Under the pieces are notes generated by a model. That model worked only from the letters and a program-made list of their open reading frames with translations. It did not search any database and was not told the origin of the DNA. The position numbers were made by a program, and so were the translations under genes. Source: Antarcticibacterium flavum (GTDB lineage: Bacteria > Bacteroidota > Bacteroidia > Flavobacteriales > Flavobacteriaceae). Taken from it: a stretch of DNA of 64,000 nucleotides. Positions 10,703 to 20,150 of this stretch are shown here, piece by piece. Positions within the stretch are counted from its first letter, which is position 1. The number at the start of each line of letters is the position of its first letter. The stretch is taken from contig NZ_CP040812.1 of the NCBI RefSeq assembly GCF_006159205.1, positions 124,001 to 188,000 on the forward strand, read 5' to 3'.

Positions 10703-12310
10703 ATGACGGCAAAGGACTATTTATGGTGGCAAAAAGAAATTGTTTATCAAATCTATCCCCGGTCTTTTAAAGACAGTAGTGGAGATGGAGTAGGGGACCT
10801 TGCCGGGATAATTGAGAAGCTGGATTATATAAAAAATCTTGGGGTGAAAGTTATTTGGTTATCACCAATTTTTCCTTCCCCCATGGCCGATTTTGGCTAT
10901 GATGTAAGCGACTACACAGGTATTCATCCTTTGTTTGGAGATATGAAAGACTTTGATCGTCTCCTGGAGGATGTACATAAACGGGGAATGAAACTATTAC
11001 TGGATTTTGTTCCTAATCACAGCTCCTACAAGCATGAGTGGTTTGAGGAATCAAGAAGTTCAAAGGATAATCCCAAACGGGATTGGTATATCTGGAAAGA
11101 TCCCGCGCCAGATGGTGGCCCGCCAAATAACTGGCTAAGTGCTTTTGGAGGCAGCGGCTGGGAATATGATGAGACCACGGGGCAATATTATTATCACGCC
11201 TTTTTAAAAGAACAGCCGGACCTTAACTGGAGAAATCCTGAAGTTCAGCTGGCCATGATGGATCAAATGAGATTTTGGCTGGATAAAGGAGTGGACGGGT
11301 TTAGAGTAGATGTGATGTGGCATATGATCAAGGATGATGAGTTTAGGGACAATCCGCCAAACCCCGATTATACCGAGGATAAATCTCCTTACGACAGGCA
11401 GCTACAGGCGTATACCACAGACCAGCCGGAAGTGCACGATATTGTGAAAATGATGCGGGGAGTAATAGAGGAATATGACGAGAGGCTCCTTATTGGGGAA
11501 ATATATTTACCTGTAGAAAGACTTGTTACCTATTATGGCCAGGATAATGAAGGGGCACATTTACCTTTTAATTTCCAGCTGGTAACCTTACCCTGGGATG
11601 CAGAAACCATCGAAGCCGCTATCAACAAATATGAAGGCGCTTTGCCGCCACATGGCTGGCCAAATTGGGTTCTGGGAAACCACGATAATTCCCGTATTGC
11701 AACCAGAGTAGGAAAAGAGCAGGCACGGGTGGCCGCAATGCTACTGCTCACCCTGCGTGGCACTCCTACCATGTATTATGGAGATGAAATAGGAATGGAG
11801 GATGTGAAGATGTCAAAAGAGCAGGTGCAGGATCCCCAGGAAAAGAATATTCCCGGCAAGGGACTTGGCAGGGATCCGGAGAGGACTCCAATGCAATGGG
11901 ATGACTCCCCTAATGCCGGATTTAGCAATTCAGAGCCATGGCTGCCACTTATGGATAATTATAAGGAGGTTAACGTGGAGCGGCAGGAAGAGGATGATCA
12001 AAGTATGCTAAACTATTACCGATATTTGATAAAACTTCGCCAGAGTGAAGAGGTGCTTCAAATCGGGGATCATTTACCTGTTTATACTGAAGGGAATTTA
12101 CTGGCTTACATTAGGGCAGGCGATAAAAGAAAGATTTTGATCGCTTTAAACCTGGGAAAGGAAGGGGGAAATTTTGAACCGGATATGGACGGAAAGATAT
12201 TACAGGGAGAGATACTTATGACCACTGCCGGGCCCGGGGAAGATCGAAAATTTGAAAAAAAGACCACATTAAAGCCCAATGAAGGCTTAATCATATTGCT
12301 GAAGGATTGA
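10703..12310 (+). CDS. GH13 alpha-glucosidase (oligo-1,6-glucosidase/maltase type)
   Basis: A 535-residue cytoplasmic GH13 enzyme opening with WWQKEIVYQIYPRSFKDSSGDGVGDLAGI, the usual start of alpha-glucosidases. Catalytic regions are DFVPNHSS (I), GFRVDVMWH (nucleophile Asp, II), LIGEIY (acid/base Glu, III) and VLGNHDN (IV). The DSSGDGVGDL loop is a typical calcium-binding segment. The C-terminal all-beta domain is complete. It probably releases glucose from short alpha-glucosides. It lies between the TreS-like gene and an ASRT-family gene, spaced like an operon. Confidence 0.88.
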   Translation: MTAKDYLWWQKEIVYQIYPRSFKDSSGDGVGDLAGIIEKLDYIKNLGVKVIWLSPIFPSPMADFGYDVSDYTGIHPLFGDMKDFDRLLEDVHKRGMKLLLDFVPNHSSYKHEWFEESRSSKDNPKRDWYIWKDPAPDGGPPNNWLSAFGGSGWEYDETTGQYYYHAFLKEQPDLNWRNPEVQLAMMDQMRFWLDKGVDGFRVDVMWHMIKDDEFRDNPPNPDYTEDKSPYDRQLQAYTTDQPEVHDIVKMMRGVIEEYDERLLIGEIYLPVERLVTYYGQDNEGAHLPFNFQLVTLPWDAETIEAAINKYEGALPPHGWPNWVLGNHDNSRIATRVGKEQARVAAMLLLTLRGTPTMYYGDEIGMEDVKMSKEQVQDPQEKNIPGKGLGRDPERTPMQWDDSPNAGFSNSEPWLPLMDNYKEVNVERQEEDDQSMLNYYRYLIKLRQSEEVLQIGDHLPVYTEGNLLAYIRAGDKRKILIALNLGKEGGNFEPDMDGKILQGEILMTTAGPGEDRKFEKKTTLKPNEGLIILLKD

Positions 12311-12347
12311 TTAATAACAGGAATGATTTTTTATTAAAATGTAAAAA

Positions 12348-12719
12348 ATGAAAGCTCTAGGAAAGAAAACATGGGTAATTGCTGAAGGTTACATCCCTTC
12401 TTACGGCAATGGCCCTGAACCGGAATTTACCAGTCACGAAACAGCCTGTATTCTCAATACGTCAAATCAAAAGGCAGAGGTGGAGATCACCATTTTTTTC
12501 ACAGATAAGGATCCGGTTGGTCCATATAAAATTACTGTAGATGCGCAGCGAACTATACATTTAAGATTCAATGATCTTGAGGATCCTGAACCGGTGCCTC
12601 TGGATACAGATTATGCCTGTGTGATAGAATCGAATATTCCAATTGTAGTACAACATACCCGTTTGGACTCCAGGCAGGCAGAGAATGCTTTATTAACAAC
12701 TATAGCCTATTCTGAATAG
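12348..12719 (+). CDS. ASRT-family (Anabaena sensory rhodopsin transducer-like) protein, copy 1
   Basis: A 123-residue all-beta protein resembling the Anabaena sensory rhodopsin transducer family (PF07100): the opening GKKTWVIAEGYIPSYGNGPEPEFTSHE, the middle DKDPVGPYKITVDAQRT, and the end VVQHTRLDSRQAENALLTTIAYSE. Members are small soluble tetramer-forming proteins, and comparative work has proposed that they bind small molecules, probably sugars. No rhodopsin gene is visible in the window, so a light-signalling role is unlikely here. The stop is one base before the flavoprotein gene. A second copy (13908-14288) lies on the other side of that gene. Confidence 0.85.
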   Translation: MKALGKKTWVIAEGYIPSYGNGPEPEFTSHETACILNTSNQKAEVEITIFFTDKDPVGPYKITVDAQRTIHLRFNDLEDPEPVPLDTDYACVIESNIPIVVQHTRLDSRQAENALLTTIAYSE

Positions 12720-12720
12720 A

Positions 12721-13911
12721 ATGGAAAAACCAAGATGGAAAAACTGGAGCGGCAGCCTTTCTTTTTCTCCCGGAGAAATTGCAACCCCGGAAAGTGAGGA
12801 GGAGGTGGTGGATCTGGTGAAAGCAGCAGCTAAAGAAAACCGTAAAATCAGGGTAGTAGGGGCGGGGCACTCCTCCTCACCACTGGTTAAAACCCGGGAT
12901 GTACTTTTATCCATGAAGCATTTTAGAGGCGCCGGGGACCTGGATGAGGATTCGGGAAGATTATCAATTCTTAGTGGGATGACCGTCAAGGAAGCCGGCA
13001 AGGAAGCTTTTCGATATGGCCTGGCCATGCACAATACGGGAGATGTAGATGTCCAAACCATCGCGGGGGCCATTGGCACCGGTACCCACGGTACCGGCGT
13101 CGAGCTAAAAAACCTCTCCTCAATGCTCGCAGGGGTTAGAATGGTAACGGGGAAAGGGGAAATTCTCGAGGCCTCCATAGATGATGATAAAGATTTGTTC
13201 CGAGCCCTACAGGTAGCCATGGGAACCTGCGGGATATTTCTTAAAATGCGCCTTAAGTTAAAAAAGGCTTACAGGCTTCACAGGAAGGAATGGTGTGTGC
13301 CTATTGAAAAATGCCTGGAAAACCTGGAGGATCTTAAAAAGAACCGCAATTTTGACTTCTACTGGTACCCCCGGAGTGACCTTGCAAAGATTCGGGTGAT
13401 GAATGAGGAGGGCCGGGAAATGCCGGAGATCTCCTACGGTAGCCTTGAAATGGATAAAAAAGGAAACAGCCACGAGATCCTGCCGCGTTCCCGTCATCTT
13501 AAATTTGATGAGATGGAATATGTACTCCCGGCAGATAAAGCGATTGATTGTTTCCTGGAAGTAAGAGATCTTATAAAGAAGCACTGGCGTAAAGAAATTG
13601 GCTGGCGGGTTTTGGTTCGTACCATACAGGCAGATGATGTTTATATAAGCCCAATGACCGGCCGGGAATCTGTTACTATCTCCCTGCACCATAATGCAGG
13701 GATGAGATTTTGGGACTACTTCCAGGCTATAGAGCCGGTGTTCATCAAATTTGGAGGCAGGCCACACTGGGGTAAAAAACATACTTTAAAGGCTGCAGAG
13801 CTCAGGGAGATGTATCCAAACTGGAATAAATTCCGGGAAATAAGAGAAAAAATGGATCCTGATGGGATATTCCTAACTCCATATATGAAAGAATTATTAA
13901 TAGCAGAATGA
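12721..13911 (+). CDS. FAD-linked aldonolactone oxidase-like flavoprotein
   Basis: A 396-residue VAO/PCMH flavoprotein. The FAD-binding part (residues 1 to about 170) shows VVGAGHSSSPL and GAIGTGTHGTG. The C-terminal ALO-type domain ends with GGRPHWGKKHTL, the HWGK motif of L-gulono/D-arabinono-1,4-lactone and alditol oxidases, followed by PDGIFLTPYM. It probably oxidises a sugar lactone or alditol in the cytoplasm. It is tightly coupled to ASRT-family genes on both sides: 1 nt upstream and a 4-nt ATGA overlap downstream. That suggests the three proteins work on the same compound. Confidence 0.87.
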   Translation: MEKPRWKNWSGSLSFSPGEIATPESEEEVVDLVKAAAKENRKIRVVGAGHSSSPLVKTRDVLLSMKHFRGAGDLDEDSGRLSILSGMTVKEAGKEAFRYGLAMHNTGDVDVQTIAGAIGTGTHGTGVELKNLSSMLAGVRMVTGKGEILEASIDDDKDLFRALQVAMGTCGIFLKMRLKLKKAYRLHRKEWCVPIEKCLENLEDLKKNRNFDFYWYPRSDLAKIRVMNEEGREMPEISYGSLEMDKKGNSHEILPRSRHLKFDEMEYVLPADKAIDCFLEVRDLIKKHWRKEIGWRVLVRTIQADDVYISPMTGRESVTISLHHNAGMRFWDYFQAIEPVFIKFGGRPHWGKKHTLKAAELREMYPNWNKFREIREKMDPDGIFLTPYMKELLIAE

Positions 13912-14288
13912 TGAAGGAAATAGGAAAACTGGACTGGGCATTTAGCGCCGGGAGAATACCTTTTCAAAGTACCGGAAAGGAACCGGAATTTATAAGCCAT
14001 GACAAAATAGCCGTATTAAATGTTTCTGAAGAAGAGGCTTTAATTGAAATGGTTATCTTTTATGAGAACGTAAAACCGGTTGGGACCTATTCAGTCAAAG
14101 TTCAACCAAAGCGGGTTAAGAAGATAAGGTTCAATGATCTTATTGATCCTGAAGCGATGAAGCTCGAAAGAAATTATAGCTGCTATATTAAATCTAATGT
14201 GAAGGTTGTTGTACAATTCAGCAGGATGAATACGGGTTCAAATTATAATGCAGAAATGGGGAGCATGGCTTTTCCAGTAGAAACTTAA
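13908..14288 (+). CDS. ASRT-family protein, copy 2
   Basis: A 126-residue paralogue of the 12348-12719 product. Shared features are the start (LDWAFSAGRIPFQSTGKEPEF.SHD), the VKPVGTYSVKVQPKRVKKIRFNDL core and the VVVQFSRM segment. The start codon overlaps the stop of the flavoprotein gene (ATGA), a sign of translational coupling. A second ATG at 13911 is an alternative start. Having two diverged copies around one oxidase suggests a heteromeric or divided sensor/binding role. No catalytic residues are apparent. Confidence 0.83.
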   Translation: MMKEIGKLDWAFSAGRIPFQSTGKEPEFISHDKIAVLNVSEEEALIEMVIFYENVKPVGTYSVKVQPKRVKKIRFNDLIDPEAMKLERNYSCYIKSNVKVVVQFSRMNTGSNYNAEMGSMAFPVET

Positions 14289-14299
14289 AAATACTTGTT

Positions 14300-15166
14300 A
14301 TGTTGGGATTTTTATTGGCATTCGGTACAGCCATTTCAGAGGCTTTAAAGGATGTAACCAGTAAATTTAACCTGCACCACATTGACGAATATACAGCTGC
14401 TTTCTCGTTACACCTGGTCCAAAGCATACTCCTGGCGCCCATAGTAATCTACCTGGGGCCGGAGGAGTTGACCAGCAGGTTTCTTTGGGCCCTGCTTGCA
14501 AGTTCCGTTCTTCAGCTCACCGTGATCCTTCTGTATTTCAAGGCTATAAAACGCTCAGAATTATCTGTCACCGTACCACTTATTACTCTCACGCCTTTGT
14601 TTATGCTGCTCACCTCTCCAATCATGATTGGGGAATTTCCCAATGCGCTGGGAATAGTGGGTATAGTTCTCATTGTAGCCGGTACATATATTTCTAATCT
14701 TAGCCCAGATCAAAAAAACGTTTTTGCTCCCTTTGTTTCACTTGTAAAGAACCAGGGCAGCAGGTATATGTTGATCGTTGCCTTCATATGGAGTATCACT
14801 TCAAACATCGATAAAATAGGAGTAGAGGAGACCTCTCCTGTGTTCTGGGCTTTCACAAAGGATTTTTTGATACTTTTTTATTTAATTCCAATCCTAATAA
14901 TTAAATCCAGAAAACCCCTGCGGCAAATCAATAACAGGAAGTGGGGTTTACTATTTGTAGGATTTTTTAAAAGCGCCAGTGTCCTCACGCAAATGTATGC
15001 CATCCAGTTCATCCTGGTAGCTTATGTGATTTCCATAAAAAGGGCCAGCTCAATATTCATCATTCTTTTTGCTTTTTTCTATCTCAATGAAAAACAGAAT
15101 TTCAGGAACAGGATGATTGGAATAATTACTATACTGGCAGGTTTGTTTATTATCGCCGTTTCTTAA
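14300..15166 (+). CDS. EamA-family (DMT superfamily) transporter
   Basis: A 288-residue membrane protein with about ten hydrophobic helices in two EamA-like halves (roughly residues 1-135 and 150-288). A glycine-rich start (MLGFLLAFGTAISEALKDV) and a final helix pair (IFIILFAFFYLNEKQNF ... IITILAGLFIIAVS) are typical of drug/metabolite transporters. Substrate is unknown; from its place at the end of the sugar/redox cluster it could export or import the cluster's compound. It starts 11 nt after the second ASRT gene. Confidence 0.85.
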   Translation: MLGFLLAFGTAISEALKDVTSKFNLHHIDEYTAAFSLHLVQSILLAPIVIYLGPEELTSRFLWALLASSVLQLTVILLYFKAIKRSELSVTVPLITLTPLFMLLTSPIMIGEFPNALGIVGIVLIVAGTYISNLSPDQKNVFAPFVSLVKNQGSRYMLIVAFIWSITSNIDKIGVEETSPVFWAFTKDFLILFYLIPILIIKSRKPLRQINNRKWGLLFVGFFKSASVLTQMYAIQFILVAYVISIKRASSIFIILFAFFYLNEKQNFRNRMIGIITILAGLFIIAVS

Positions 15167-15217
15167 ATGGAAAAAGCTTAAGGGTAAACAGCACTCAATA
15201 AAATGAAAATGGAATCC

Positions 15218-15258
15218 AATAAAAAAAACCTCACAGTTCCTAAAAATCTGTGAGGTTT
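15218..15258 (-). terminator. Hairpin terminator between convergent clusters
   Basis: A perfect 11-bp stem (15226-15236 with 15248-15258) preceded on the plus strand by a run of A. Read on the minus strand it ends in a T run, so it would stop transcripts of the minus-strand operon. It may also slow transcripts from the EamA gene. The remainder of 15259-15494 has no gene; it holds a short CTAGACTCTAGA-type repeat near 15453-15480. Confidence 0.65.
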
Positions 15259-15494
15259 GGTACTCCAGGTGAGGCTTGCAGACTTACAATTTCAATTTTC
15301 AAAAATTAGTCAAGTTTTCTCCTCGATTGAAGATCAAACCTTGCAGATCCTGATACTGTATGCCAATATATCTGCATTCGTTCCCTCCAAGATAATTAAT
15401 TTTAAGTTTTAACGTACCTCTAAAAATTAGGCTGCTAAATGTAAAAAAGACTAGTCTCTAGACTCTAGATTCCAGTCTCTGGTATTTTGTCCAT

Positions 15495-16382
15495 TTATAC
15501 TTCCTGGATCACAAAGAATCCGTCATTTCCCTGTGACTGGTAGAGCGGCATAAAAATATACGCGTCCCATTCACTTTTTACTTCTTCTGCATTTTTCACT
15601 GCCAGTAATTCTCCCTTTTCGATTTTCTGAAAGTTCTCATAGCCGGGCTGCATTTTGAATTCATCGTCATTTTCCAGCCCATAGCGGTGAATGATCTCGA
15701 AGGTCTTCTGATCTGGCGCATTCTTTTTCGCAAAGTTGTCCACACAGTCCGGGTAACAAGTTAACTTTTCCAGCTCCAATCCGCAGGCCTCTTTTAATGC
15801 CAGCCAGATCATTCCCTCGTGGTTCTCTACAGATCGTTTATCTGTATGCTGTCCCGCTTCAAAAGTAAATCCGGTGAGTCCGGTTCTGCTTAAATAATGG
15901 TCTATTGCCCCGTAAACAATATCACTGAATCCACGAACGATATACGTGGGAAACCTGTGTGCCCATTCATCATTGTCATTTACCACCTGTACAGATACAT
16001 AAGGTAAACTGGCAGAGGAGGTGGTGTGGCAATCAAGAAAATACCTTTTGGTAAAGTCAGTTTCAGGATATGACTCCAACACCTTTATAATTTCGTGCAT
16101 TTCCCGCTGTTCATGGGTATCCTTTTTTTGATTAATAATACTTTCTTCTTTCCAGGTGCGGTTAAGATCCTCTTCAATAAAGCGCTGGTCCTTTTCCAGG
16201 GCCAGCTTATTCCCGGCCACTCCCACCAATGTTCCTTTAATATTTGGTTTTGCCTTTTCCAGTTCTGCAAATACCTTTTCAAGGGCTTTCACCCCGCTGG
16301 GTTCATTCCCGTGTACACCTGCTGTCACAAATAATAAAGGACCTTCCTGGTTACTTGTATATTTTCCTATAATCCTTTCCAT
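15495..16382 (-). CDS. AstE/AspA-family zinc amidase (succinylglutamate desuccinylase/aspartoacylase-like)
   Basis: A 295-residue zinc-dependent hydrolase of the M14-like AstE/AspA family. The metal ligands are visible: VHGNEPSG (His and Glu, about residues 19-26) and LDCHTTSS (His, about residue 118). A later FTFEAGQH segment supplies the candidate catalytic Glu. These enzymes cleave an N-acyl group from an amino acid. It is last in a four-gene minus-strand operon, 9 nt after an ATP-grasp ligase, so the substrate is probably a peptide-like or acyl-amino-acid product of the ligases (inference). Confidence 0.85.
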   Translation of the reverse strand: MERIIGKYTSNQEGPLLFVTAGVHGNEPSGVKALEKVFAELEKAKPNIKGTLVGVAGNKLALEKDQRFIEEDLNRTWKEESIINQKKDTHEQREMHEIIKVLESYPETDFTKRYFLDCHTTSSASLPYVSVQVVNDNDEWAHRFPTYIVRGFSDIVYGAIDHYLSRTGLTGFTFEAGQHTDKRSVENHEGMIWLALKEACGLELEKLTCYPDCVDNFAKKNAPDQKTFEIIHRYGLENDDEFKMQPGYENFQKIEKGELLAVKNAEEVKSEWDAYIFMPLYQSQGNDGFFVIQEV

Positions 16383-16391
16383 AAATAATTA

Positions 16392-17444
16392 TTAAAATAC
16401 CATGGTGGCCAGCTCTTTATTGGTGATCTGGCCATCACTCATTTTTTTATATTCCACTTTCTTTTCAATAGATTCTATAATGCTGGTGGTGAAGTCTGGC
16501 AAGCCCACACTTTCCATCACTTCCAGGCCTCCCGGGCTCAAGACATTTATTTCGATCAATTTATCCTCAACAATATCAAGACCCACAAGGAATAGACCAT
16601 CTTTTATAAGCTTTGGAGAGGTAAGTTCAATGATCCTTTTCATATCCTCTGTAAATTCACTATAATCTGCAGAGCCTCCCAGGGCGAGGTTACTTCTAAA
16701 TTCGCCTTCACTTCCTTTTCGTCTCACAACGGCGTGTTTTCCATCTTCCATAAGCACCTGCCCGTTCATAAGTAAAACACGAACATCACCATCTTTCACA
16801 GCCGGTAAGAATTCCTGGGCAATAATATATCCCTGTTGTTTTAAAGCGGTTGTGATTTGATTGATGTTCTTTTCATTCTCATCTATCAAATAAACATCCT
16901 GTCCTCCCGAGCCTTCCAGGGGTTTTAGAACGATCTTCTTGTTATATTTCTCATAGAACTCCATTATCTCATCCAAGCTTCTGGTGATAATGGAAGCCGG
17001 TTTAATTTCTTCCGGGAGTTCTTCAAAATATAATTTGTCGATGAAAGCGTGAGAAAGTGCAAAGGCATCATTGAGAACCAGGACATCTTCCCGCTGCATC
17101 ATCCTTCCAAAGGCGACCCCGGCATGTTCTGCCCATTCTCTTCCGGCTTCTTCCTCTGTGGGATTATTCCTTAAGAATATTACATCCAGCTCTTTTGCAG
17201 AGAGGCGCAACTTTCTTGCATCCTCGCTTTTAAGGGCATTAAGGAATTCTTCAGCATTTTTAGGATCTGAACCTTCAGGTATCGCTACACAGTGCATCGC
17301 AAGGGGAGCGCTGGAACTAAAACTAAAATCGCCAACAGATGCTACAAAAACCTCGTGGCCGCGCTTGTGCGCCTTAGTCATTAAGTAAACAGATGTCTTT
17401 GGGCCTTCTGTTTCCAGGCCATTAATTACAAAGCAAATTTTCAT
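16392..17444 (-). CDS. Glutathione-synthetase-like ATP-grasp ligase, copy 2
   Basis: A 350-residue ATP-grasp enzyme with a GshB-like layout: N-terminal Rossmann-like part (MKICFVINGLETEG), then KKIVLKPLEGSGGQDVYLID (ATP-binding lysine and glycine loop, about residues 168-187), DGDVRVLLMNG, and metal-binding LDIVEDKLIEINVLSPGG near the end. ATP-grasp ligases join a carboxylate to an amine through an acyl-phosphate. It is a close paralogue of the 17512-18558 product, and both end in a similar KELATM/RELATM tail. No gamma-glutamylcysteine ligase is nearby, so true glutathione synthesis is not implied. Confidence 0.85.
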   Translation of the reverse strand: MKICFVINGLETEGPKTSVYLMTKAHKRGHEVFVASVGDFSFSSSAPLAMHCVAIPEGSDPKNAEEFLNALKSEDARKLRLSAKELDVIFLRNNPTEEEAGREWAEHAGVAFGRMMQREDVLVLNDAFALSHAFIDKLYFEELPEEIKPASIITRSLDEIMEFYEKYNKKIVLKPLEGSGGQDVYLIDENEKNINQITTALKQQGYIIAQEFLPAVKDGDVRVLLMNGQVLMEDGKHAVVRRKGSEGEFRSNLALGGSADYSEFTEDMKRIIELTSPKLIKDGLFLVGLDIVEDKLIEINVLSPGGLEVMESVGLPDFTTSIIESIEKKVEYKKMSDGQITNKELATMVF

Positions 17445-17511
17445 TTATTGTCTTATTTGTGCGGGCTATGAGCCCTAACTATTAATTAATATTCTAGAGT
17501 TACCTACAGGT

Positions 17512-18558
17512 TTACTCCATGGTGGCGAGCTCTCTATTTGAGATCTTATTGCCGTAGTTTTTCTTATAAACCAGTTTTCTTTCTATGGCATCTACCACCA
17601 CATCTGAAAAATCTGGAAGCCCAATATGGGGGAAGCTATCCATTCCTCCGGGGCTTAATACATTTATTTCGATAAGTTTATCCTTTACGATATCCAAACC
17701 TACAAAGAAGAGCCCGTCCCTTATTAAAATAGGTGCCGTGACCTCTACTATTCTCTTCATTTCCTCGGTATACTCACTGCTATCGGGATGTGCACCCTGG
17801 GAAATATTACTTCTAAATTCCCCTTCACCGCTTACCCTTCTTACAATACCATATTTACCATCCTTTTCCATTACTTTTCCATTGAGAAGAAGAACACGAA
17901 CATCGCCATCTTTTACAGCAGGCAGGAATTCCTGGGCTATAATATATCCCTGTGCTGTTAGGTTCTCTATGATCTGGTTAAGGTTTTTCTCATTTTTATC
18001 AATAAGATAAACTCCTCTTCCTCCAGATCCTTCCAGGGGTTTAAGCACCATTTTCTTTTTATGGTTTTCAAAGAATTCAAGGATGTCTTCTTTCTTCCTG
18101 GTGATAAGCGAATCTGGTTTTATACTACTGGGTAATTCCTCAAAGTAAAGTTTATCTATAAAGGCGTTGGAAAGGGCGTAGGAGTCATTAAGAACGAGGA
18201 CACCCTCCTGCTGTACCATTCTTCCAAATGCAACACCGCTGTGTTCTGCCCACTGCCTGTCAACTTCCTCGGTGGGATTATTTCTAATGAAAAGCACGTC
18301 CAGGTCCTTTGCCAGGATCTTCTCATGTTTCGCTTTATCACCGTTGAAGATCTCAATGAATTCCTGGGCACTATCAGCTTTTGAATTTTTTGGTATTGTG
18401 GTGCTATGAATTGTTAGCTCCTGGTTGTTATTATAATTAAAATCTCCAACCCCCATAAAGTAAACCTCGTGCTTACGTCTAAAAGCTTCATGGGCTATAA
18501 ATACAGTGGTACCGCTTTTTTCGGTCTCAACACTGTTAACTACAAAACATATTTTCAT
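17512..18558 (-). CDS. Glutathione-synthetase-like ATP-grasp ligase, copy 1
   Basis: A 348-residue paralogue of the 16392-17444 product with the same motifs: MKICFVVNSVETEKSG start, RNNPTEE segment, KKMVLKPLEGSGGRGVYLID ATP loop, GDVRVLLLNG and LIEINVLSPGG metal site. Its start overlaps the stop of the metallopeptidase gene by 4 nt, indicating translational coupling; the second ligase follows after 67 nt. Two ligases in series suggest two successive additions to one acceptor, or two acceptors. Cytoplasmic, no signal peptide. Confidence 0.86.
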   Translation of the reverse strand: MKICFVVNSVETEKSGTTVFIAHEAFRRKHEVYFMGVGDFNYNNNQELTIHSTTIPKNSKADSAQEFIEIFNGDKAKHEKILAKDLDVLFIRNNPTEEVDRQWAEHSGVAFGRMVQQEGVLVLNDSYALSNAFIDKLYFEELPSSIKPDSLITRKKEDILEFFENHKKKMVLKPLEGSGGRGVYLIDKNEKNLNQIIENLTAQGYIIAQEFLPAVKDGDVRVLLLNGKVMEKDGKYGIVRRVSGEGEFRSNISQGAHPDSSEYTEEMKRIVEVTAPILIRDGLFFVGLDIVKDKLIEINVLSPGGMDSFPHIGLPDFSDVVVDAIERKLVYKKNYGNKISNRELATME

Positions 18559-20150
18559 GTGGATATCATTTTTGAAAGAGGTAATCCCTCCCTGATTAGG
18601 TTCAATTTTTCTTTAGTATTCTCTGTCAACAAATAACTGGGTCGCAAAACACCTGTATTGAGTACTCCACGATCTGTCAATTCTTTTATGATCTTTGTAT
18701 GTTTAATTCCGAATTTCCCTGCTAATAGTGGTTCAAGTTCTCCACCTTCCTGTAGATAAGCTCTTAACTGCACAAGCCCCTGCAGGTAGATAATGTCTTT
18801 TAGAAATCCGCCGCCCTGCATGATCCTGGAGGTTATATTGAATGCCCTAACATCAGAAAAGCCGTAATCTTTCATTAAAAGCCTGAAGATCTCCCTGAAA
18901 TCGCCGCCATCCAGCAAAGCAGACCCTGCTACAACTCTTCCGGCCAGCGTACGTAAACGGTTCGCGGTTAATCCATCTACCAGATATTCGGCTAATACGG
19001 CAAGACCTTCCTGTAACGGATCGTAGTCTGCAAGGCCAATTTTCATTTGTTGCAGTGGTTGCCGGCTTCCGTTATGAAAGGTGAGAACGTGGGTCCCTAC
19101 TTCATGTTGAATGAGTGCCAGGGATTCCTTTTTGCGCATTTTATAATCTTCAGGCAGGTAAAGCTCACCCTGGGACACCATCATAATATTTACATCCTTA
19201 CGAATGTGAACCCTGGATTTAAAATTCTCATCCTGCTGTTGGAAATAATCAAATTCCTTTCTGGCCATGCTGCTAAATCCAAGGGCGTCTATAAGTTCGT
19301 CATCTGGATTTTCACTTGTTACTTCATCTACCTCTCTTAATAGCTGCTGGGCCTCCTCACATAATGACCTGTCTACACCTTTATAAAGGCGAATACTGCT
19401 ATAAAAGAAATTGCGGGTTCCCCTTTCACTTAACATGGTAATCTGGTGATCAAGTTCTTCTCTTTTTTCCCTGAAAATATATGACATCGCAGGATCATCG
19501 ATCTCCTCGATCTTTAAGTTGTACAGCTCCCGTTTTAAAAGATCTGGATCAATGGGTAATAAACGGTAGTGATAATCCAGCAAGTCCTCATAATTACTAT
19601 CGAAAAACGTGGTTTTGATCTGGTGAATATTGGAGGGAGAAACCAGCCATAGGAACTGGTAGCTACTTTCAATTTCGGTTAGCTTTTTATCTATTTCAAA
19701 GACCTTATCTTTTAAACTCTGTCTTCCAAGGGCGGTATAGCTGGGTACTTCGTACGTGGTTTGCACCCTTATATAGTCATATATGAATTTATGGATGGCC
19801 GGGATCAAAAAATCCTTGAATCCCCTGAAGAAAACCGGATAAAGTTCTCCCTCTGCTGTCCTGTAAACCGGGGGTACTTCCAGGCTTACAAGCACCGCAC
19901 CGCATTCCTTTGCTACGTCAACATCCATAAGGTTCTCATCATCATCTGCATGCCGCCGGGGTGTGTCCTTAATTTTGGTTTGAAGATAAATACCTGAATA
20001 AACTGAATTTATTTCTTCCAGTTCCTTTTTTAAAGTATCCAGGGCAGTTGGAAATTTCTTTGCAGGGGCTTTGATCATAAATGTATTGCTGCCACTTTCT
20101 CCTGCGTATATTTCAAATAACATATAGGTTTTAAAGAGGGGAGAAAGCAT
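18555..20150 (-). CDS. DUF1704/QEGLA-motif zinc metallopeptidase (main intact reading frame)
   Basis: The 531-residue intact part of a DUF1704 protein (flavohemoglobin expression-modulating QEGLA motif family, TIGR02421-like). The active-site HEVGTH (HExxxH, about residues 358-363) is followed about 31 residues later by QEGLAVLAEYL. The eukaryotic relative KIAA0895/MATCAP is a tubulin tyrosine carboxypeptidase with the same HExxxH arrangement. Translation from the ATG at 20150 would drop about 85 conserved-looking residues encoded upstream in another frame (see the entry at 20151-20407). It is first in the operon with two ATP-grasp ligases and a zinc amidase. Confidence 0.85.
   Translation of the reverse strand: MLSPLFKTYMLFEIYAGESGSNTFMIKAPAKKFPTALDTLKKELEEINSVYSGIYLQTKIKDTPRRHADDDENLMDVDVAKECGAVLVSLEVPPVYRTAEGELYPVFFRGFKDFLIPAIHKFIYDYIRVQTTYEVPSYTALGRQSLKDKVFEIDKKLTEIESSYQFLWLVSPSNIHQIKTTFFDSNYEDLLDYHYRLLPIDPDLLKRELYNLKIEEIDDPAMSYIFREKREELDHQITMLSERGTRNFFYSSIRLYKGVDRSLCEEAQQLLREVDEVTSENPDDELIDALGFSSMARKEFDYFQQQDENFKSRVHIRKDVNIMMVSQGELYLPEDYKMRKKESLALIQHEVGTHVLTFHNGSRQPLQQMKIGLADYDPLQEGLAVLAEYLVDGLTANRLRTLAGRVVAGSALLDGGDFREIFRLLMKDYGFSDVRAFNITSRIMQGGGFLKDIIYLQGLVQLRAYLQEGGELEPLLAGKFGIKHTKIIKELTDRGVLNTGVLRPSYLLTENTKEKLNLIREGLPLSKMIST

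Noticed and set aside
12348..14288. Light-sensing system based on the ASRT-family genes
   Set aside because: No rhodopsin or retinal-synthesis gene is in the window, and all neighbours are sugar or redox enzymes.
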